Assembly (NCBI GenBank): GCA_022497145.1
Contig: MU385894.1
Coordinates: forward strand, 186,001 to 250,000
Direction: 5' to 3'
From: Rostrohypoxylon terebratum
Lineage: Eukaryota; Ascomycota; Sordariomycetes; Xylariales; Hypoxylaceae
DNA length: 64,000 nucleotides
Shown: in pieces, positions 56,762-64,000 of the stretch
Numbering within the stretch: position 1 is the stretch's first letter
Layout of the letters: the number at the start of each line of letters is the position of its first letter
Notes under the pieces: generated by a model
Databases searched by the model: none
Seen by the model: the letters and a program-made list of their open reading frames with translations, nothing else
What the model was told of the DNA's origin: nothing
Position numbers and translations under genes: made by a program

Positions 56762-59439
56762 CTTCTAGAGTAAGGAGGTTGGCGAGCGCGGATTCCTCTG
56801 CGATGCTTAGAACCTAAATAAATTTTGAATATTAATAAAACCTTGGGAGATATTGAGTGGGATGTTTAATTTTATTTAAGAATTATGTGCGTTTTAGAGG
56901 ATCTACCTAGCATTTGTACGATACCGTACCTAAGATACGGCATCTACATCCTCTATCTTTTAACACCCAGGTTGCAACTTACTGCACAGCATGCATACTA
57001 GTATGCACTCCGACCTTCCCGAAAAGGTCGATATCCTGGCTAGGTGACAGGGAAATCTAGGTTCGAAGAAAAGAATTCTTGTCGATCATTTTTTGTCCCC
57101 TTTGTCTCTTCTTCCGTTCATTATGGGAAATTCGATTTAGTAATAAATGTAGGAACGCAAGGGCAATGGAATTTCCTATAATAGTTCGTGAAACCGAGAC
57201 ATGGCATAGAAACACAGTAGGTACCTTCAAACTGTCTAGTATACTCAAGTTCTGCAATTTAATTCATACCTAGTACTGGACAGCACAATGTCCCTTTTAC
57301 ATAGGTACCTACCTAATGTACTTTGTAGGTTGTTATTAGTACATGCATGTGGTGAGCACTGAGCAGTGAGCACTGAGCAGTAGGTACTAGGTACTAGGTA
57401 CCTGCCTACCCAGGCTGTATTGCACTTCAGCCCCGCACCTGAGTTGCTGCATGTGGCGCTAAAGGATCCTTGGTATACAGGGATTCGCCCACTGTAGCTC
57501 ACCGCAGTCACCCATTGCTGCCATTGCCGGGCACCACCTTAGGGATCTCTGCTCCAACGTCACCATTACCCACGTCAAGGATTGAGTACTGAGCAACTGA
57601 GCATTAGGTAGGAACCTAGGACATAGGTGTTGTAGGGTGGCTACGTAATCAGTGGTATTAGACTAAAATTGGCTACGTTGTAGATTGAGGTACCTAGGTC
57701 CTAGGTCCTATGTAGGATTCTTGAACGTACCTATGCAGTACTATACATGGATGTATGTATTATTTAGTTTGAGTTGTATACAGGCGATGGTAATCGTTAC
57801 CACTAACTTACCTAGACGTCCAGACGTCTCGGTTGCGAAATTGCGAGAGTTCCGTTGGGCGAGAGCAAAGGTACACATAAGTGTAATCTTCTAAAAAGTT
57901 AACCTACTAGGCATGTAGGCCTTCAATGTTTCTTCTAAGAAAAACAACGTCACTTTCCCTACGCGCAACTATATACTACCTAGTAGGTAGCTCAGGCAAG
58001 ACGTAAATTCGTATCTACCTAGTACTAGGTATCGTCCAGTGCAGCTGGTCACTAGATAAGTGTGGCATGTACACTTGAGTCTGTCATCAATATACGCGAT
58101 GGCCTACGTGAAGAAATAACTTACTTATAGGGAGACGGAGAGATAAAATGGCCTGGCCAGACTGCGCAGATGCCTTCTACCATCATTCTAGCGTTCTTCT
58201 ATACGAGCACCTATAGGCTTTGAATCTGCAATCACCTTGCTGGTAAACAAATAGTAACTGAAATAGTAACTATGATCATAAAACCGCTCCCTGGGGGTTG
58301 GGGGGCGTTATCATTTTGACATTCGTCGTACGGTCTTCCCCCGCTGCCCCGCCCCTTTCTGTCCGATGCAACTACCACTTATTCCTCTGACGCCTCCACC
58401 ACGGCTCCCGTCGTCCCCGTTACACCGCCAGCCTCCAATACCGGGGCCCTCTCTACTAATATTTCCGTTGCGACTGTTGTGGCTAACTTCTTGGGATCAT
58501 TCAAGTTGGCGTACCTAGCGGGTAGGATGCTCCATCAGGAAGAGCCCGCCCTTTATACCCCTGGACGTGGTCTGGGGACCAATGGGTCGGAACCAGGTGA
58601 GCAGCATACAGAGCCACCGGTCCACTTTTTAGCATGTCTCGGGGACTCTTTATCACGCCAACAAGAGGTCATCTTCCATCGGACGAGCTTAGGCCGCTAG
58701 CTAATCGCCATCCAGGCATTATGAAGGAAAATTAGTGACCCCTTGAACATCTCACTGATAAACTCACACGTCAATGCTCTAGCGACATACCAAGCCGGCT
58801 GAATTCTCAGGACCCAATTCAAATACGTGCAGGTAGAAAATCCATTAGGTACGATGAAAATCACCTGTCGCGGACGTGGGAATTGTCGGATACGCGAGCA
58901 GGATGGAGTTTTAGAGGCATGACTAGCAGGGTTACAATACGTATTGATTTCCCTGGACCTATATTCGCAATGATGAATCAAGGTGCACAGAAAGCATCCG
59001 AAGGATATGACATGCCAACGAATTCATCATCTCAATCCGCGTTGTTGGGCCTCACAACATACGCAACGACCATGTTATGTCGAAGCAAGGGGTCACGTTA
59101 TGGAAGCGTTTTCTACAACGTTGTATATGCCTTCGTAAGAACCCAGCCATACGACCAAGAAGCCTTTATCCACCTCATAGACGGCGTAGAATTGTATTAG
59201 TAATTAGGCCCGTTACGCCGTTTCCATATAAAACCACCCATGGGTATCTTTTGTCGTTGCAAACGTGCCTCAAAATCAAATGAAAGGATGCTAGTGACCC
59301 GGCCAACTCAGCCGACGCCGAGACGCCTTTCCTATCGTATCCCCGCAAACCAGTACGTCCAAGCACCCGGGAGATTGAATGCGCAATACTACTGCACGCC
59401 GAGCTGACACTAATATTGAATCTTGCGACGGCTATGTAC
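56762..59439. other. 2.7 kb intergenic region
   Basis: It holds the GH92 promoter on the left and the 3' flank of Spt8 on the right. It includes a GTGAGCACTGAGCA tandem pair (57352-57380), a TAGGTAC run (57381-57401) and CCTAGGTCCTAGG at 57693-57705. A Ser/Thr/Pro-rich open frame without ATG lies at 58320-58700. No confident gene was found. Confidence 0.5.
57352..57401. repeat. GTGAGCACTGAGCA and TAGGTAC tandem repeats
   Basis: Two near-perfect copies of a 14-bp unit followed directly by about three copies of TAGGTAC/TAGGTACT. The origin is unknown. Confidence 0.75.
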
Positions 59440-61584
59440 CTAGGCAGGTACATTGATTTCATATCCGATAAGCACTTCGGTGGTCGTCCCCTCCCAACCA
59501 CGGTTACCCGCTGCAGAGAGCATGAAACGGCTAGAGGGATCAATGTAGAGGCTAGATATAACGCCGGCGCGTGGTGGACCGGGAATGATCAAGAAAGGAG
59601 GCGGCGAGTGCTTAGAGGAATGACCCGAGCGAAGATCGTAGAGCCTGAGGATGTCGTGGGACGCACAGACCAGGTGCCGTCCGTTGACCATAGACCGAAC
59701 ACAGCTGACCGGACCGCTGCCACCGGGGAATTTGAAAACTCGCTCTGGCTGCCAGCCCAGACGCCCACCTCTTGCTTTCTGCACACTAAATTCTTCCACC
59801 GTGCCGTTCCTCCTCCCCGCATAGATCCAATTTCCATCCGGACTCCAGCACGCGCCCATACACCAAGGAGGAACGCCAGGCTTGTTGCCGATACGTGCTA
59901 CAGGATTCGGCATCCGCCGGTCCCAAATCCGTAGAGTTCCGTCCATAGATGCCGAGAGAAATGTACTATCGGAGGTCTGGGTCATATCGTAATGTGTCGG
60001 CGCCGGTGCGGCGAAGGCAGTCGAAGGCGACTCGGGCGCTATCCCTTGGGATACGGGTTCTGTCAGCTGTGGCAAGCCCACTGGGTTTGACGAGAACGAA
60101 AAATCCGGAAGAGCGGGTAATGATGAAGGCTCATGGTTGGTATCGGGCCCGAAAGAGTTGAGCGCATTATCGCCAAACAGACCAGAGTCTGGTTGATTCG
60201 TGCTTGGGAGAGCCTGTTCGTTCGTCGGTCGGCCCGAGTCGGGCTGAAAAGTTGGGGCAGACATGTCGTAGTCACCTATAGCAACATTGGCGTCTTGGGC
60301 TGAGTCCCGCATCATCGCTCGAGAAAACTCGTTGTCATCATCACCCCCGAAAACACCCATTCCGTCGTTGTCGCCGAAAAGATCGGAACCCCCCGTAGGA
60401 CTGCCACCAAAAAGACTATCGTGCGCAGGGCTTCCCTGAGCATCAGTTACTCCGTCCCTTGTATTAGACGCTTGGCTGGCGACTCCATTCATCACGATGT
60501 CGTTTATGCCGTTATTTAAATCAGTACCGAAGCCATTGTCCAACTCCATCTTAAAGTCGCCGTCTAGGCCGGGGAGCGAATTGTTCGTGAATATCGTATC
60601 GCTTAAGATATCCTCTTCGCCAGCTTCTGGGGGGATCTGCGCGCCACCCATCGGTCGGATCTCGATCGCGGAAATCTGCCCTCCGCTCCCGTCGAACTGG
60701 CGCTTCACCTGTCCCGTGTTCAGATCCCAATCGAAGATATTCTTATCCCAACTACCACTAAGTACACTCTTCTCGTCAGGCGAGAGGGTCAAGACGCTGA
60801 CGGCATTGGTATGTTTCTTGAGAGAAGTGATTCGCTTTCCCTCGTCGTGGCGCACGCTTTGAAGATTGATGCCACCACTCTCGAGACCGGATAGGAGCCA
60901 CAGGGCTTGGGAATGGACGGCAAGACTGTATACGGGGCTGAGAACTAGGTCTTCTTGCCTCACAGAAGCAGATTGCGGCTCTGCGTTTTCCCAATACGAC
61001 ATCAGAACCCCAGCCTTGGTGACCGAGTCGACGAAGGGATGCCTCTGGGCCACGGTCAGGAGTGTCTTTCCATTGATTGTCGCCGGTCCATCGTACTTCC
61101 TTATGTACCCATCGCTCCCACCAGTCATCCAGTAGCGGAGATCAGGGGTTATGGCTATGGCATTGATGCTGGTAGCCATAGGAGCTGCCATGGTCGGAAC
61201 TATATCGTATGTTTCGGCGGTTAGTGCTTCCGGGCGAACCCTCGGCGTCCATTTGGGGGTTCCGAGTGGACCTGGAGTAGCTGAAGTTCGGGTGTGGGCG
61301 GGGTTTGATGAGCCGTTGGGTTGTCGAATGTCTTGAGTATCCTCCTCATCCTCATGTTCATGTTCATGTTCATGTTGATCAGGATCATCGTCTTCCTCCT
61401 CCTCGTTGTCGTTTTCATTGTCATTCTCGTCCTCGTCATGATCAACGTTCTCGTTTTCATCCTCGCCGTCGACGTCAACTTCACCGTCGCCTTCACCGTC
61501 TACGTCGTGGATCGTGAGGTCTTCATCACGCTCGTTGTCCGTACTCACATTAGAGTCTCGGTCGAAATCGTCCATCATGACCAC
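59440..61584 (-). CDS. spt8: Spt8, WD40 subunit of the SAGA transcription coactivator
   Basis: A single-exon gene of 714 residues. The first 95 residues are almost purely acidic (Asp, Glu, Asn, with a His-Glu repeat near 72-79), as in other Spt8 proteins. WD40 repeats follow, starting at SINAIAITPDLRYWMTGGSD and continuing with YSLAVHSQALWLLSGLESGG and VSVLTLSPDEKSVLSGSWDK. A long Asp/Gly/Asn-rich insert (about 330-520) separates these from the last repeats (TFLSASMDGTLRIWDRRMP, GACWSPDGNWIYAGRRNG, HLVCASHDILRLYDLRSG). Spt8 helps SAGA deliver TBP to promoters in the nucleus. The start at 61584 (MVMMDDFDRD) is followed closely by other in-frame ATGs, so the exact first Met is open. Confidence 0.93.
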   Translation of the reverse strand: MVMMDDFDRDSNVSTDNERDEDLTIHDVDGEGDGEVDVDGEDENENVDHDEDENDNENDNEEEEDDDPDQHEHEHEHEDEEDTQDIRQPNGSSNPAHTRTSATPGPLGTPKWTPRVRPEALTAETYDIVPTMAAPMATSINAIAITPDLRYWMTGGSDGYIRKYDGPATINGKTLLTVAQRHPFVDSVTKAGVLMSYWENAEPQSASVRQEDLVLSPVYSLAVHSQALWLLSGLESGGINLQSVRHDEGKRITSLKKHTNAVSVLTLSPDEKSVLSGSWDKNIFDWDLNTGQVKRQFDGSGGQISAIEIRPMGGAQIPPEAGEEDILSDTIFTNNSLPGLDGDFKMELDNGFGTDLNNGINDIVMNGVASQASNTRDGVTDAQGSPAHDSLFGGSPTGGSDLFGDNDGMGVFGGDDDNEFSRAMMRDSAQDANVAIGDYDMSAPTFQPDSGRPTNEQALPSTNQPDSGLFGDNALNSFGPDTNHEPSSLPALPDFSFSSNPVGLPQLTEPVSQGIAPESPSTAFAAPAPTHYDMTQTSDSTFLSASMDGTLRIWDRRMPNPVARIGNKPGVPPWCMGACWSPDGNWIYAGRRNGTVEEFSVQKARGGRLGWQPERVFKFPGGSGPVSCVRSMVNGRHLVCASHDILRLYDLRSGHSSKHSPPPFLIIPGPPRAGVISSLYIDPSSRFMLSAAGNRGWEGTTTEVLIGYEINVPA

Positions 61585-62471
61585 TACCGAATGTTGCTAT
61601 TGATTGAGACGAAACGTGAAAATTTGTCGCCTTTGCTTTGTCATTATACGGCCTTTTCCAAATGGTTCACGATTGCACTGGGTATATTTATATTTTAGAA
61701 GTGGTAAGGGAGGTTAAGTTCTTTTGGTTAAAATAAAACGTGCAGAGCAGTACGTATTATTACGTAGAAGGGAAAACAGGAGCATGAAACAAGGATGACG
61801 AAATGACCAACGGGAAATCGGAAAATGGAAAAATAAAAATTGGAGAAAAAGTTGTGGATCCTTTTTACGTGTACACGGGCCATATCAATTAATACCTAGT
61901 ACCTACCTAGAGGCTAGTAGTAACTATACTACTAGGTATGTACATGTAATCATTGTAATGTGTGTAATGTGTACATAACTGCTATGCTGTAAATAACTTT
62001 AACTTAATAATACATAGATCGTAGCTTAGATTGGATACTACGGATCAAGTGATTTCAAAAGCACAAAGTGTTGATCGGATTGCTTTCAATATTGGAATCT
62101 CTAAACATCCAGATAGTATTAATAATTATCTAAGGTTTTAATGTTAAGCGCCACGCAACATTCAATTCGAGTAGTACCTCATTCAGCAGTACAATGGTCT
62201 AATGCCATTATTACTCTTTCCTTATTGCATAGGGTGAAATATGGAATATCTGGAGTCATGCTTTTTTCTTCGAAACATTAAAACAACCACCTGGCAAGAA
62301 CTGCCTATGTACTTCGTACATACTACTACAGGTACCTATAAAAGTAATCCGCTACGCACATCAAGAAGAGTATTGGCATAACGACTAATAATGATGCATA
62401 GATAGGTACTCGGGTTGGTACCATCATAGCTACCAACAGAGTAATCGACATCGCTATTCAGTCACCCATTA
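61585..62471. other. Intergenic, Spt8 promoter and 3' flank of the protease gene
   Basis: 0.9 kb, AT-rich, with TACCTAGTACCTACCTAG near 61893-61910 and GTGTAATGTGT repeats near 61957-61974. No gene was seen. Confidence 0.5.
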
Positions 62472-63698
62472 TCAATGGCGTTTTCTGGGAGGCCGAGGCG
62501 ATGGCGAAGTATCACCCTTACGCCTTTTTCTTTTACGTGGTGGTTCGGTAGCAGTCTCAGTTGCCGATGTTCCCTCTCTCGTGGTGACCGGCTCCACGTC
62601 CCTCGCCCAGGCGGGATTCTTGCTCTTGTTCTTGCCCGTGCTCGGGCTCGTGCTCGAGCTCGTGTCCGTCGTTCTTTTTGGGGTGCTTTGTCTACGAGAT
62701 GGTCCCGGGATGGTTCCTGACGGCGCTACTCTCCGTTCGTTAGGGAGAGGTATAGGAACGACTGTTCTCTCACGTCGGCCAGGTGGTTTCTCGATCTTCT
62801 CGAACGTGCCCTTCCTAGCAGGCGGTTGCATTGGTTGCCGAGCATCCACTGAGTACCCCGTGTCGTCTAGCGTTGAATTAACCAGTTCGACAGAGATTCT
62901 TGCCCTATAGCCCATTTCTTTAACGGCGTGGTACGCATTAAGGCCAATCATGTCCCACCTCACCTTATCAGTATTAAACCATCCGGGCAGGGGCGCCCAG
63001 ATCTGCTCGTCATACCCGCTGCTCCTCTCCACGGTCTCCTGAATGCGGTCCATCATTTGTTTCCCCGCCCAGAAAGTGCGAAGTCCACAGCTCCATTGGT
63101 CTTGTTGCCACGGCACCCAAACAATTCGTTCAGATTCATTCCCAACCTGGAGCCCAGCCTTTTTAAAAATTCCATGCAGCCTAGTTGAGATACGCTGTTT
63201 TCGTGATCTGGACCCAACCTCTCTCCAAGAATCCAAAATGGCTACCTGAAGTACTTGGTCAAACCCCCCCACGTCGGCACGCGATCGACCTTTGTGTATC
63301 ACTGTCAATACCCAGTGGTTACCGTCATAGTTACACGGCCACAGGGTATATTCCTTTTCTCTTAGACGTGCGTAGAATCTACGATTTGTCCCGGTCATAA
63401 AGTGGTCATAACGAGCGCTAGAGTGGAGAAAGAGGCCTTCGATGCTTGTGTCCTGCAAGTGAATCAAAGCTTGCGTCTGCAAGGGGAGAGACTCCCAGTG
63501 TTGAGTTAACGCGTTCTCGATTGCGTCGCCATTCAGCCATTCTTCGCGGCTAGCCTGAAGTGTATTGAGACCTCTAACACTAGGCCAGCCATTCTCGGGT
63601 TCCGGTGGTAGATTATGTATCGTCGTCACGTGTTCAATGCGACATTCCCCTATGCGATGACCCCGAGCCGAGCATAAGACATGTGCAGGAGTGGCCAT
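62472..63698 (-). CDS. C48 (Ulp1-like) cysteine protease domain protein
   Basis: A single-exon gene of 408 residues. The Ulp1/SENP catalytic order is visible: His128 in DGNHWVLTVIH, Asp156 in VAILDSW, a Gln in PWQQDQ (198-201) for the oxyanion hole, and Cys204 in QWSCGLRTFW. Ulp1-family enzymes process SUMO or remove it from substrates; divergent relatives act on other ubiquitin-like proteins or occur in transposons. The last 120 residues are basic and Ser/Thr/Pro-rich, ending PRKRKRRKGDTSPSPRPP, a strong nuclear localisation pattern. No transposase or terminal repeats are nearby, so an ordinary cellular gene is more likely than a mobile one. Sequence around the active site is divergent, so SUMO specificity is not assured. 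Confidence 0.82.
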   Translation of the reverse strand: MATPAHVLCSARGHRIGECRIEHVTTIHNLPPEPENGWPSVRGLNTLQASREEWLNGDAIENALTQHWESLPLQTQALIHLQDTSIEGLFLHSSARYDHFMTGTNRRFYARLREKEYTLWPCNYDGNHWVLTVIHKGRSRADVGGFDQVLQVAILDSWREVGSRSRKQRISTRLHGIFKKAGLQVGNESERIVWVPWQQDQWSCGLRTFWAGKQMMDRIQETVERSSGYDEQIWAPLPGWFNTDKVRWDMIGLNAYHAVKEMGYRARISVELVNSTLDDTGYSVDARQPMQPPARKGTFEKIEKPPGRRERTVVPIPLPNERRVAPSGTIPGPSRRQSTPKRTTDTSSSTSPSTGKNKSKNPAWARDVEPVTTREGTSATETATEPPRKRKRRKGDTSPSPRPPRKRH

Positions 63699-63720
63699 CC
63701 TGAATCGTTTTATTTGATTG

Positions 63721-63744
63721 TTTCCTTCCTTCCTTCCTTCCTTC
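63721..63744. repeat. (TTCC)n microsatellite
   Basis: About six TTCC units some 25 bp upstream of the C48 protease start, in its presumed 5' UTR or promoter. Confidence 0.85.
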
Positions 63745-64000
63745 TCCCTCTCTCTATTCTCCCTCTTTTCTTCCTAGGGATGGTGGTTATAGGTGTTATA
63801 GAATATGAGTTGCTTAACAGGCTTGGTTTCCTCTTTTCCAGTTGCTAACGTCATTGTCAATGATGCTTCTATCCGAGAATTGAGGGCTATAAATCTTCAA
63901 TAGCATTCACAATTGCATAGAACACTGTCCAAATTCGTGTTGATGGACAAAGATGTTGTGCAACCGAAGAATACAGGCGTGTAGAGAAAAGTCCTTTGTG
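63745..64000. other. Window end, promoter side of the C48 protease gene
   Basis: Mixed-composition sequence with no coding potential recognised before the window ends. Confidence 0.4.

Noticed and set aside
58883..59200. 105-codon plus-strand frame
   Set aside because: It begins with TTG, has no motif and lies in 3' flanking sequence of Spt8; insufficient support.
1..64000. tRNA genes, CRISPR arrays, transposon terminal repeats
   Set aside because: A scan for B-box-like GGTTCRA motifs, regularly spaced repeats and transposase motifs gave nothing convincing.

Overview
The window looks like nuclear DNA from a filamentous ascomycete (Pezizomycotina, probably Sordariomycetes). Genes are broken by short GT-AG introns of about 45-210 bp with CTAAC/CTGAC-like branch sites. 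The gene set is typical of such fungi: cutinase, rhodopsin-domain membrane protein, PhiA-like wall protein, Nep1-like protein, GH17 BtgC, SAGA Spt8 and an Hrr1/SAD-3-type helicase. No species can be named from the sequence alone. Gene models were built by hand from splice signals and reading-frame continuity; every coding length quoted is divisible by three. I saw no convincing tRNA, rRNA, CRISPR array or intact transposon.

Layout: 1-4.4 kb holds a partial sugar transporter, a GT-A-fold-like protein and a rhodopsin-domain membrane protein. 4.4-8.6 kb is gene-poor. 8.6-16.8 kb holds a cutinase, the ER-shaping protein Lunapark and a 1161-residue GRIP golgin. 17.9-34.9 kb is an accessory block: a sugar MFS transporter, a siderophore-type MFS transporter, a TAP-type alpha/beta hydrolase, a Nep1-like gene broken by one in-frame stop, a phytanoyl-CoA-dioxygenase-like gene, the relic of another sugar transporter, and a PhiA-like secreted protein. 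35.4-38.2 kb holds two small conserved fungal proteins, one with an apparent frameshift. 41-47 kb holds membrane-anchored GH17 glucanase BtgC, a SWIM-RING protein and a SnoaL-like protein. 48-64 kb holds the Hrr1/SAD-3-type helicase, a secreted GH92 alpha-mannosidase, Spt8 and a C48 (Ulp1-like) protease.

Working together: the genes do not form one pathway. Housekeeping genes (Lunapark, golgin, Spt8, helicase, BtgC) alternate with nutrient-uptake and host- or environment-facing genes (transporters, cutinase, GH92, Nep1-like, PhiA-like). Three loci are decayed or interrupted: the Nep1-like gene at 27.7-28.8 kb, the transporter relic at 31.6-32.7 kb and the frameshifted gene at 37.8-38.2 kb. The most striking non-genic signal is a palindromic intergenic motif, CCTAGGWCCTAGG. 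I counted eight exact copies, all outside coding exons, inside broader TAGGTA/TACCTA-rich tracts.
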